Below, one piece after another: positions 55,226-63,586 of a stretch of 64,000 nt of DNA. The stretch covers positions 496,001 through 560,000 of the forward strand of contig NZ_NSKB01000003.1 of NCBI RefSeq assembly GCF_002286975.1, given 5' to 3'. The notes beneath the pieces are model-generated. The model did no database searches, was not told the DNA's origin, and saw nothing but the letters and a program-made list of their open reading frames with translations. Made by a program: the position numbers and the translations under genes. Within the stretch, counting starts at the first letter, position 1. Every line of letters starts with the position of its first letter. Source of the stretch: Halomonas salipaludis (GTDB lineage Bacteria; Pseudomonadota; Gammaproteobacteria; Pseudomonadales; Halomonadaceae).

Positions 55226-57938
55226 GGGCCTTCTCCCTGGCGGTGAATATTTCCAGCAGCTCGCCGAGGCGCTCATTCTGTTCGATGCTAATTTCGCGCC
55301 CGCCGCTGTGGCCGGCGTTTTCCTGGGTCATCAGGCACAGCCCGGAGAGCCAGTCGCCTAGATAGACCACGGCTTGGTTGATAGGCTGTTCGGGTAGCTG
55401 GGGTAGCTCGTCACGGGGTATCTGCTGTTGCTCGTAGCCGAACAGGCGGTCCTTGGCGCCAATGAGGCTGTTCGGGCGCTCCTCGACCTTGCTGTAGTGG
55501 AAGCCCAGCCAGGCGATGAAGTCGCCCAGTACAAGCTGGGCGGCCAATACTTGGCGAGCGACCAGGCGATCGCGACGGGCGCCGCTCTGTACCCGCTGTA
55601 GCAACGCCTCGTGCAGCCTTTCCTGAACTTTCAACCGACTGGCACCCGTGATGAGCTCATCACCCAGCAACTTCACCAGATCACGGTCTAGACCAAGCAT
55701 GCGTAGCAGGCCCTGTCGTTGGGACAGTTCGCGGACATGGCCGACCCAGGCGTTGTAAACTGCTCGAGAAAAGCGATGATCGGCGCTCTGCAGTACCGGG
55801 GCTTGTGGCGTCTCAGCGGAGAACGAGGCGCCGGACTCTGCGCCGAAGGGTAGGTCACCGAAGCCACTAACCGGACCGCTGCTGCCGTAGAGCCCGGCAT
55901 CATCGACTGGCGTGTCCTCCTCGCCGCCGCCAGCCTCAGGCGTCAGGCTATCTTCGCTGTCGGTGAGATAGAGGTCGCGCACCAGCTCGTCGGGAAGTTG
56001 AAGGTGGTGCTGCAGCTCGCCAAGCGATGGCAGGCGCGTCTGGAGCTCTTTCCAGAAGCGTGTCGCGATCTCGCGCTTCTCGGCAACCTCTCCGCCGGAG
56101 TCGCCAAAGTGCCACTTGGCCAGGCGGCCGGTAATCAGCCTGCGGTGGGTATCTTCGAGCTGGCTCTCGATACGCCCGAGCTTGTATTCAAGGCCTTCGA
56201 TGCGCTCCAGGTAAGCGCCGATACGGGCCATGCCGCCATCGTCTAGAGCTAACATGGCGTCCCAGGCCTCGGCCGGTTGGTTCACATGACGCAGCACCGA
56301 AGGGCTCTCAATAAAGGTGGTGTGCATGCGTGTCAGAGCGGCTGCATGGTTGTCATGGATGGCGACTTCGCGCCCGTCTTGGTCTTCGCTGACCAGGAAC
56401 GGGACGGGCAGGCGAGGTTTACGTACCAGGAAGGTATTGCTGAACGTCTGACCGGGCGACCACTCCTGCATCCAGTCGAAGGTGCTGAAGCGTTCCAACA
56501 TAGTGATATAGACCAGATCCTCCCAGCCTTCATGCAGCTGGTTGGCGGACTTCGTTAGATCGCTGGTGATGCGCTTATCAAACATGGTGAGCGCCCAGAT
56601 CAGCCCGGGGTCGCGATGAGAGCGCTCCTCGGCCGTTGCCCCTTGAGTCTTCTCGATCCAGCGGGACAGCACCGGGCCGACTGTGATGACCTCGCTCTGC
56701 TTCTCGACGCTAGTGCAAAATACCAGGCCGTTCATCTCCTGGCTGTCGGTGTAGCGCTCGAACAGGTAGGCGACCTTGCTACGTAGCAGCAGTTTGGAGA
56801 CCCCCTCTTCACTACCGGGCTCGCCAAACTTCCTTAGTTTTATGCGGGTTCGGTAGCCGGGGAAGTCGAGCAGGTCGACCCGCTCGACTCGCGGATCACG
56901 AGTGGGCTCCACCAGCGGAAAGGTCAGTTCGGCGGTGAGGGCCGCGAGCTGGGCGACCGGCAGGTTGACTGGGGGGCCGACTTCGTCACCGTCGGCAGGG
57001 CAGACCTCCAGCGCCAAGTCCTTAGCAGTGCCCAGCCGCTCGAGGATATCCACGTTCATGATGCTCTCATGCCGCTTGAAGCCGTCGCTGTCGGGCACTA
57101 CCAGGCAGCGCAGCGGGGCATAGACCCGCGGTGCATGGCCCAGGGCGCTAAGCGTCTGGGTCAGCATGAGGTAAAGATCCGTCAGTTCCTTCTGTTCCCC
57201 CCACAGAATGGAGAACAGCCTGGCACGCTCATGAATAGTCAAACGCGGGGCCAGCTTGATCGCCCGTGGCCAATAGCGGGCGTTCAATTTGCTGGCCGAT
57301 TTAGGGAAACTGTCGCTTAGGTAGTCCCATAGCTCCACGACATCTTCGGGGGTGACGCCTGGCTGCAGGGTATCGTTTAGCTCACCTTCATGGGGCGCCA
57401 GTATCGTCGCGACCTTGTTCTCGTCGATCTCGTAAACGTCCTCGCGCTGGTGATCGAAGTCGTTGAACCAGCCGTTGGCGAGTATTTTGGCGAGCTCGAT
57501 CTCGCTGAACAGCTTGAGTTCGATCGGGAATTCCGTGGGACCGGAGCTAGCCGTGCGGCTGAAGCGGGTGACCAGGCCGGTGGCCTCCTTGCCACCGCCC
57601 GCTGGGTTGACATGCTCGATGAAGTCCAGGCGCGCCGGGCCGTAGCAAGTTTCCAGTTTACCGTTCTCGCCGGCGGCCAGCGCCGAGATGAGGTAGGACT
57701 TACCCGCCTGGGAGAGGCCAAAGAAGCCGACCGTCATCGGCGTGGTGGCCGCGCGTGACAGGCTTTGGGCAAGATTGCGAGCCCGGTAGAGCTCCAGGCT
57801 GAGCTGGTCGGCCTCGCTGTCGAGGCTGGGGGCACTATTGCGGACGGCGTCGATCCACTCGACGGCCTCACCGGCGCCACGGTGAAAAGCCTGCCAGCCT
57901 TCGCTGAGTCGCTGCTGTTCGGGGGTCAACTGGTTCAT
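55218..57938 (-). CDS. srfC: SrfC, P-loop GTPase-like protein
   Basis: A 906-residue cytoplasmic protein of the SrfC family. G1 is 'GLSQAGKS' (74-81), preceded by 'TPMTVGFF'; G3 is the DFPG in 'VDLLDFPGYRT' (358-361); a G4-like 'TMFDK' lies at 451-455, after 'GLIWAL'. Large helical insertions and C-terminal regions follow, giving a dynamin-like layout. In Salmonella srfABC is an SsrB-regulated operon; the biochemical role is unsettled. The ATG overlaps the srfB stop (ATGA). Confidence 0.92.
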   Translation of the reverse strand: MNQLTPEQQRLSEGWQAFHRGAGEAVEWIDAVRNSAPSLDSEADQLSLELYRARNLAQSLSRAATTPMTVGFFGLSQAGKSYLISALAAGENGKLETCYGPARLDFIEHVNPAGGGKEATGLVTRFSRTASSGPTEFPIELKLFSEIELAKILANGWFNDFDHQREDVYEIDENKVATILAPHEGELNDTLQPGVTPEDVVELWDYLSDSFPKSASKLNARYWPRAIKLAPRLTIHERARLFSILWGEQKELTDLYLMLTQTLSALGHAPRVYAPLRCLVVPDSDGFKRHESIMNVDILERLGTAKDLALEVCPADGDEVGPPVNLPVAQLAALTAELTFPLVEPTRDPRVERVDLLDFPGYRTRIKLRKFGEPGSEEGVSKLLLRSKVAYLFERYTDSQEMNGLVFCTSVEKQSEVITVGPVLSRWIEKTQGATAEERSHRDPGLIWALTMFDKRITSDLTKSANQLHEGWEDLVYITMLERFSTFDWMQEWSPGQTFSNTFLVRKPRLPVPFLVSEDQDGREVAIHDNHAAALTRMHTTFIESPSVLRHVNQPAEAWDAMLALDDGGMARIGAYLERIEGLEYKLGRIESQLEDTHRRLITGRLAKWHFGDSGGEVAEKREIATRFWKELQTRLPSLGELQHHLQLPDELVRDLYLTDSEDSLTPEAGGGEEDTPVDDAGLYGSSGPVSGFGDLPFGAESGASFSAETPQAPVLQSADHRFSRAVYNAWVGHVRELSQRQGLLRMLGLDRDLVKLLGDELITGASRLKVQERLHEALLQRVQSGARRDRLVARQVLAAQLVLGDFIAWLGFHYSKVEERPNSLIGAKDRLFGYEQQQIPRDELPQLPEQPINQAVVYLGDWLSGLCLMTQENAGHSGGREISIEQNERLGELLEIFTAREKAHA

Positions 57939-60900
57939 GTACGCTTTACACTCCCGCTATCCAGCCAGTAGTTGGTGTCGCCCAACCCGGCATCATTAAG
58001 GGTGTTGAGCTGCAGCCTAAGGTCGCGTGTGCTGAAGCTGGCGTCACCACCGGCATCGACGTTGGCAACCTTCAGCCGATCGCTGATCAAGCTGCCCCGA
58101 CTCGCCCTGTCATCTACGGCCAGTTGGACTTTCAACACCGGCGCCTGCCCCCCCTTGGCTTCTGCTCGGGCAAGCTTCTCGGTGCCTGAGGCAGTGAAAT
58201 TCAGGGTGTAGAGCGGTGAGGCTGTCCAGCGCTGGGCGGCCAGCTGGCGGAAGCCTATGCGTAGAGGGCCGCGCATCTCGATGACCGGTGTGTTGCCACT
58301 GTCATCTTCCAGCTGTATCGCAGTACCACCCTCACGGGTCTTGATGTTGCGATAGGTCACATCGGCGTCGGGGACGGTATTGTTGTTATCGATTAGGCCG
58401 ATGTGACGAATGGTCGAGTAGGGGCGTAGGGCGGCGGCCCGGAAGAAAAAATTGGAGAGGTTGCGTTGGGCGCATAACAGACACAGCATGGCCCCGACCG
58501 AGGCAGTACTCTTGGGGTCATCGATGCGGCCATTGCGATGGAACGGGTACCAGCTACCGGTGCGATAGCCCTGCAGCGGCAGGATACGCCCCGGCGGTAG
58601 CGGCAGCATCTTGCGGATATAGGCTTGAATACCGGGCAGACGTGAGGGTCTGCCGGTAATGAGCAGGGTATCGCACTGATATTGGAATACCACCTCGCAA
58701 AGTGAGGCCAGTGTCTTGCAGATATTGAAGCGGTCCTTGAGAAAGGCTCGGTGTACTTCCACCAGCTTGACGGTCAGCGGAATGCTCAGCAGATCGAACT
58801 CAAGGTCGGCGCCCAATTCGCGACGCAGGGCGTTCTCTACATAGCGGTGTACCGAATCACTGACGGCGTGCTCTCCGAGGCGTTCACCGTAGGTGAGCGT
58901 TACTGGACCGCCGGGCTGCTCGGGGTCGAATGCCTCGTAGGCTTCCAGCAGGGCCAGCCCCAGAGGAGTGAAAACTTGCAGATTGAGCTGCTGACGAAGC
59001 ACCTGTTCCTGGGCATTGGCGCCCTCCTGGCCGCATAGCCGTGACATCATGGCATCGGGGGAGGCCACACCGGCTTGCTTGAGCGCTTCCTCGAAGCTGG
59101 GCAGTACGAACAGTTGTATGACGTCGAGGAGGATGTCGTCGCCGGCAACGCGGAAACCGTCGCGGAAGCGCTGCTCAGGAACCACAAAGACGTTACTGCC
59201 GCTACCATTATTGCCACTTCGATCTAGGTGGTAGTCGGTCACCACTAGATCGGTGGTGCCTCCGCCGATATCGATGGTGGCGAGGCTGACACTCTCCCGG
59301 GCGGATTTGCCAGGGCGTGCCAGGGTGGCGAAAAACTCTTCGGGGTGACCGGCGAAGTTTTCCTTGATCTCGGTGTAGAGGTAGACCAGCTGACCGCAGG
59401 AGGCCTCGTCCCATTCCACTCGGAGCTTCGGCATGGGAACTTGTAGCGTACCATCGTTGGCGGCCTCGTAAGGATTGCTCTCTTCCAAGTCGGTATGCCA
59501 GCCGAGGCTTTTCCACAGCAGGGCAACAGTCTGCTCCAGTCGCGAGACCAGCAGGCTGCGTTCCGCCTGTGGCATGGCAGGAGGTACGGTCAGGGTAATC
59601 GAGCGCAGCTGTCGCGGCCGGTTGGTATGCCCTTGACGGATGCGCTGCGCGGGGCTGTTGATTTGCATCAATGCCTGAGCCAACACCTCGGCCAGCATGA
59701 AAGTCATCAGCGAACTTCTGGAGTAGTGCGGCTTGAACACCGGCATCTGCTCGGCTTCCGGCAGGGTGTAGAGCGCGTCCCCCAGTTCGTTGATCAGATG
59801 TGAGAAGGGAGCAGCGGTAGCGTGAGGTTCGGTATCGGTACGCACGTAGGCGCTGTTAAAACGCCAGCCGTGCCGATAAAGCTCTTCATCCCACAGATAA
59901 CGCTTGGGGCTGGAGAGTCCGGTGGACCCCTCTGTGCCTCGGCGGCGTCCGGCCAGGCGTCCCGCTTCGACACCGACTCGGGCGATGGTGGGCCATTGGA
60001 AGGCATCGGGCCGACCGCTCTTTACCGACAGGTGGTCTTTGCCAAAGAAGGTTTGGGAGAACTCCACGCGACTCTCGAAAGGCTCATGGTAGACCCGCTC
60101 CGCATCGATCAGATCGCGCAGTTGCAGCACATAGTTATGCTTGAGTCCCATGCCCGACTGGCCATGATCTTCAATCAGAATGCCGCAGGTGCGTGAATTC
60201 CCTACATCAAGGACCAAGTCAACCGGGATGTCACCCTCATTCTGGGCAATAACCTTAAGGTCGGGGATAGCGACCCGCGGCGCTGGGTCGCAGTGCTGTG
60301 GTTTGATAGGTTGGTGTAGAAGGCTGAGTACGTTGAGATAATGAGCCAAGTGCTGGCGTTCTTCGAGGGCTGCTGCCATCTCCTGGCTGTCGAGCCCCGG
60401 GTTGGCCTCTTTAAACAGCTCTTCGAGCCACTCTCTGACCCAGGTCTGGTCCAGGAACCAACGCATATCGATCATCATGGTGGCAAGACGGAAGTTGGCG
60501 CCAGCGCTTACGTCATCCACTGTTGGGCAGAGATAGGCGGTATTGTCACGACGAGGCAGCGTGCGAGTATCAAAGGCCAGAGACAGTCGATGGGTCTGCC
60601 CGTCGAGATCCGGCTCGTCAAGCGCCACCAGGCGCATGCGTGACCAGTTCGCCGGGCCTTGTTCAAACATACCCGGAGGCCGGAAGCGCAGGAAAGGAAT
60701 AGGTAACCAAGCACCGTTCAATTGCTCTAGGCTAGTGGCCATAGCGACGTCAAAATCAGGCTGCTTAACCGTCTCGATTGACTCTTTGACACCATCTCTT
60801 TCCACAACATGGAACAGCGATCCGTCTTCCTCATTGACCAGGAGACGAGTCGGTATGCGCGGGGTGTTGGCCAGGTACTTGAACTCGCCGGCGGGTTCCC

Positions 60901-60997
60901 TGCGCGGGTCAAGCGTCAGGCCGAAGTCCATGAACTGAACCCCGGAATGACTGACCAGAGTGGCGACCTCTTCGAATTTGTTGATTTCTGGCAGCAT
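57935..60997 (-). CDS. srfB: SrfB, actin/Hsp70-fold ATPase-like protein
   Basis: A 1020-residue protein starting with the SrfB hallmark 'VATLVSHSGVQFMDFGL'. It carries the three nucleotide-binding motifs of the actin/Hsp70 superfamily: phosphate-1 'LVLDVGNSRTCG' (261-272), phosphate-2 'ATIDIGGGTTDLVV' (574-587) and an adenosine motif 'LLITGRPSRLPG' (778-789). It has no signal peptide or membrane helix. Salmonella SrfB shares this start; its role is unknown, though it is often called a virulence factor. Start ATG 60997, 18 bases after srfA. Confidence 0.93.
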   Translation of the reverse strand: MLPEINKFEEVATLVSHSGVQFMDFGLTLDPRREPAGEFKYLANTPRIPTRLLVNEEDGSLFHVVERDGVKESIETVKQPDFDVAMATSLEQLNGAWLPIPFLRFRPPGMFEQGPANWSRMRLVALDEPDLDGQTHRLSLAFDTRTLPRRDNTAYLCPTVDDVSAGANFRLATMMIDMRWFLDQTWVREWLEELFKEANPGLDSQEMAAALEERQHLAHYLNVLSLLHQPIKPQHCDPAPRVAIPDLKVIAQNEGDIPVDLVLDVGNSRTCGILIEDHGQSGMGLKHNYVLQLRDLIDAERVYHEPFESRVEFSQTFFGKDHLSVKSGRPDAFQWPTIARVGVEAGRLAGRRRGTEGSTGLSSPKRYLWDEELYRHGWRFNSAYVRTDTEPHATAAPFSHLINELGDALYTLPEAEQMPVFKPHYSRSSLMTFMLAEVLAQALMQINSPAQRIRQGHTNRPRQLRSITLTVPPAMPQAERSLLVSRLEQTVALLWKSLGWHTDLEESNPYEAANDGTLQVPMPKLRVEWDEASCGQLVYLYTEIKENFAGHPEEFFATLARPGKSARESVSLATIDIGGGTTDLVVTDYHLDRSGNNGSGSNVFVVPEQRFRDGFRVAGDDILLDVIQLFVLPSFEEALKQAGVASPDAMMSRLCGQEGANAQEQVLRQQLNLQVFTPLGLALLEAYEAFDPEQPGGPVTLTYGERLGEHAVSDSVHRYVENALRRELGADLEFDLLSIPLTVKLVEVHRAFLKDRFNICKTLASLCEVVFQYQCDTLLITGRPSRLPGIQAYIRKMLPLPPGRILPLQGYRTGSWYPFHRNGRIDDPKSTASVGAMLCLLCAQRNLSNFFFRAAALRPYSTIRHIGLIDNNNTVPDADVTYRNIKTREGGTAIQLEDDSGNTPVIEMRGPLRIGFRQLAAQRWTASPLYTLNFTASGTEKLARAEAKGGQAPVLKVQLAVDDRASRGSLISDRLKVANVDAGGDASFSTRDLRLQLNTLNDAGLGDTNYWLDSGSVKRT

Positions 60998-61015
60998 ACT
61001 CGGTTGACCGTCCTG

Positions 61016-62455
61016 TTAATTGGCTTTCCGCAACTGAATGGGGAAGGGTGCGTCGTCGTAGTTTGCAGCACAGCTGGCAACTCCACTCTCGGTCTGGTGG
61101 CACCGCACACGTGGCATCTCGTAGTGGCTGTCGTCTTCGCAGCGCGCTCGCTGTTGAGCTTCCACTTGGAGCTCTCCGCTCTGCATTGCGGCGCTGACAG
61201 GGCCCGCACAGGTCATTCCGTTCTGGCCGCCGCGGCGGATGTACATATGCCCCTCGCCCTGATCGAACGCGTAGGTCACCTGCAGGGGGCGGCCAGTCTG
61301 ACTATCCATCACACCAGCACCTCGCCAGTTGCCATCAAGGAAATCGGCGGTTCCGTCGGGTGCGTCGGCAGGCAGAGTGAGCGGGGCCACGGTAGGGACG
61401 GCGGCTGTCGGCTCCGCGTCTACCCTTCCCGGGACTGCCGTCACAGGGGGGGCATCGAGCGGAATCTCGGGCGGAGCCATGCCGGCTTCGGCTGACCCAG
61501 GGACATCTGGTGCCTGTATCTCGGCGGGCGGGGGTTCATCAAGGCTTACGGGGACCGGAGGGCTGACGTTGGATGGTGCCAGGCCAGGCATTTCACCCTC
61601 TGGCGTGGACATTTCGGGTATGCCAATCTCAGGCAGACTGCCATCGAGCCTAGGAGAAGTTAGACTTGGAGTGGAGGCCGAGCCGGCTCCCCAGCGGCTG
61701 AAGGGCCAGTTATCCCATTCGGCCCATAGAGAGCGTGGGAAAGAGGGCGATGCTGCACCGACATCCAGGGACGGGGGGGAGAGGCTGGGAGGGGTGGCAG
61801 AGGGCATGCAGGCCCTGAGCCCGAAGAGAAGTAAGCCAAGTGCGAGGGCAAGCGGCAACAGCCACCACCAGCGTCGCCACCATGGCCGAACGGAAACCAC
61901 CTCAGGGTGAACTACCGGTGGCGCCACCGGGGCCGTTGCAGCACTGGCTGCAGCAGGCTGGACAGCCTGCGGAACCGATGAGGGGTACAGGCATAGCAAT
62001 GGATTGGCATGCCGATCCGCTTCAGGATGGATAAACCCCCAGAAGGTGATAACGGGAGTGCCATCGACCAGATAGACGTAATTTTCGTCTGGAAAATGGC
62101 ATACCCATTTGACCAGCCGGGAAAAGACCTCATGATCGCCGCCTTGACCATCAGCAGGCGCCTTATTGAGGTCGATCACTTCCTTTCTGAAGGCCTCGAG
62201 CTGTATGCGGGCATCTTCACGCTCGTCTTCCGTGGCACTGCGCCAGGGAATAACGTCGCCGCGGATATCACTGTACCAGTCGACACTTTCGCCCTGCTGA
62301 TCTCGCTGCGGCATGGCTAGATGCCGTTCCTTGCCGGGAAGCCGACGTGAAATGACGTTACGCAGTTGAAGTGCGGAGTGATAAACGGGCTGCCCGGTTT
62401 CACCCAGGGCACGAAAATGCTCGGACTTATCGCTATGCAGCAGTATCGCTGACAT
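61016..62455 (-). CDS. srfA: SrfA family membrane-anchored protein
   Basis: A 479-residue protein: N-domain (about 1-150) with the SrfA pattern 'EHFRALGETGQPVYHSALQLRNV', 'LAMPQRDQQGESVDWYSDI' and 'YLVDGTPVITFW'; one transmembrane helix (about 195-215, after RPWWRRWWW); a long Pro/Ser/Glu-rich periplasmic spacer; and a C-terminal beta domain (about 375-479, 'FLDGNWRGAGVMDSQTG', several Cys). The ATG at 62455 is preferred over 62473 and 62512 because GGGGGG lies six bases upstream and it gives the family start. First gene of the cluster. Confidence 0.88.
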   Translation of the reverse strand: MSAILLHSDKSEHFRALGETGQPVYHSALQLRNVISRRLPGKERHLAMPQRDQQGESVDWYSDIRGDVIPWRSATEDEREDARIQLEAFRKEVIDLNKAPADGQGGDHEVFSRLVKWVCHFPDENYVYLVDGTPVITFWGFIHPEADRHANPLLCLYPSSVPQAVQPAAASAATAPVAPPVVHPEVVSVRPWWRRWWWLLPLALALGLLLFGLRACMPSATPPSLSPPSLDVGAASPSFPRSLWAEWDNWPFSRWGAGSASTPSLTSPRLDGSLPEIGIPEMSTPEGEMPGLAPSNVSPPVPVSLDEPPPAEIQAPDVPGSAEAGMAPPEIPLDAPPVTAVPGRVDAEPTAAVPTVAPLTLPADAPDGTADFLDGNWRGAGVMDSQTGRPLQVTYAFDQGEGHMYIRRGGQNGMTCAGPVSAAMQSGELQVEAQQRARCEDDSHYEMPRVRCHQTESGVASCAANYDDAPFPIQLRKAN

Positions 62456-63054
62456 GGCTGCCCCCCATGACATGGCAAGCTGCGGTGGTTGCACAGCCAG
62501 ATGGTCTGCCAAGTGTCAGAGTAAGGGCTATTTCCAGGCACAATTCTTGCACCAGACTAGATCGTTGATCAGCTGTCACTGTAATGTAATCCCTCGCGTA
62601 CTGCCGGCCGGCTAGTGCCAGCTCTGATACTTAGTGTAAAAAACTGTTATTGTCTGGATACATTTCAAGCTAGCACATGTTTGTTAGTGCTGAAAGCAGC
62701 AGATACCAACAGCGCTGCCGCTTAGCCTGAATGCATGTATCGGCCTGCAGGCGGCAAACTTGAATTTTCCTGGTTCGGTGAGAGGAGGGGCAGCAGCATC
62801 ACCGCTGGCCAGTCCTATTGATTTGTTTGGTTGGTGAAGTGTGACCACGCGACCTTGATGGCGGGCAGGCACAAGCTCGTTGAGCATCCGTGGAGGCCGC
62901 CTGGCATCAGTAGTTGAGGAAGTGTTCATGGCAAACTACCCATCGCCTGACAACTCACCAGTGCGGCATAATCCACCGATGGTCCCAGTTGCATCTCGAG
63001 GTGGGGCAGCTCGCTTGGGGGTGGGGCCGAAGCGTCCACACAGTGTGTGCCGTG
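62456..63054. other. Non-coding stretch upstream of srfA with gene debris
   Basis: About 600 bases without a gene I can support. The part next to srfA (62500-62700) is AT-rich and must hold the srf promoter, though I find no convincing sigma-70 boxes on the minus strand. Short open frames around 62.7-63.1 kb show no recognisable protein family. The base composition differs from the housekeeping flanks. The right end runs into the broken hydrolase gene, which suggests a recombination or insertion boundary. Confidence 0.5.
62536..62551 (+). promoter_or_regulatory. Sigma-54-like -24/-12 element, rightward
   Basis: AGGCACAATTCTTGCA matches the consensus TGGCAC-N5-TTGCA at all but the first base, with the GG and GC doublets ten bases apart. 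It points away from srfA and toward the decayed region, so it may be a relic, control a lost gene, or be chance. Confidence 0.3.
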
Positions 63055-63523
63055 CACCATGCAGTTGAGCTAGTGGTAGCCTTGGCCAAGGGTGGTGAAG
63101 AATATTCCCGTTGATCAGGCTCTAGCGCATGGGTATGGATATGCCGTTGGTCTCGATGTGACACGACGGGATATTCAAGCCGAGATGAAGAAAATGGGGC
63201 GTCCATGGGATACCGCGAAAAGCTTCGAGGGTGCCGCTCCTTGTGGCGCTCTTGTGCCAGCCGCGAAGATCGGCCATCCCGACTCGGGAGCAATCTGGTT
63301 AAATATCAACGGTGAGCAGCGTCAGCAGGGCAATCTTGATCAGATGATCTGGAAAGTGCCGGAAGTCATCTCCCAGCTCTCTCGACTGTTCCGCTTGCGT
63401 GCTGGTGACCTCATCATGACGGGAACGCCCTCTGGCGTTGGTACTGTATCGATTGGGGATACCTTGCAGGGAGGCATAGCAGGTGTTGGTGAGTTGCATA
63501 CACGCGTGGTGGCTGGCTGGTAA
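63055..63523 (+). pseudogene. Remnant of a fumarylacetoacetate-hydrolase-family gene
   Basis: Only the C-terminal two-thirds remain. The frame at 63055-63096 reads 'HHAVELVVALAKGG', a core metal-binding segment of the family. One extra base near 63097 shifts it, and the next frame continues 'KNIPVDQALAHGYGYAVGLDVTRRDIQ', 'GRPWDTAKSFEGAAPCG', 'WLNINGEQRQQGN' and 'GDLIMTGTPSGVG' to the stop. The N-terminus is missing. The intact gene would encode a fumarylpyruvate-type hydrolase. The remnant frame from 63092 could still yield a 143-residue fragment. Confidence 0.8.
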
Positions 63524-63586
63524 GTTATCGGGCAGCTGGTTTGCAGCATCAATTCTGGAGAGGCGGCTCAAAAGCCCCTTGTCGCG

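Noticed and set aside
45725-62512. A type VI secretion system
   Set aside because: TagQRST-like genes suggested it, but there is no sheath, Hcp, VgrG, baseplate, TssJLM or ClpV-like gene in the window. SrfABC is not a type VI core.
62684-62929. An 81-codon minus-strand gene upstream of srfA
   Set aside because: No family, no convincing ribosome-binding site, and it lies in the decayed stretch; treated as debris.
62600-63100. Insertion sequence or transposase remnant explaining the boundary
   Set aside because: I found no transposase motif, terminal inverted repeats or target-site duplication in this stretch.
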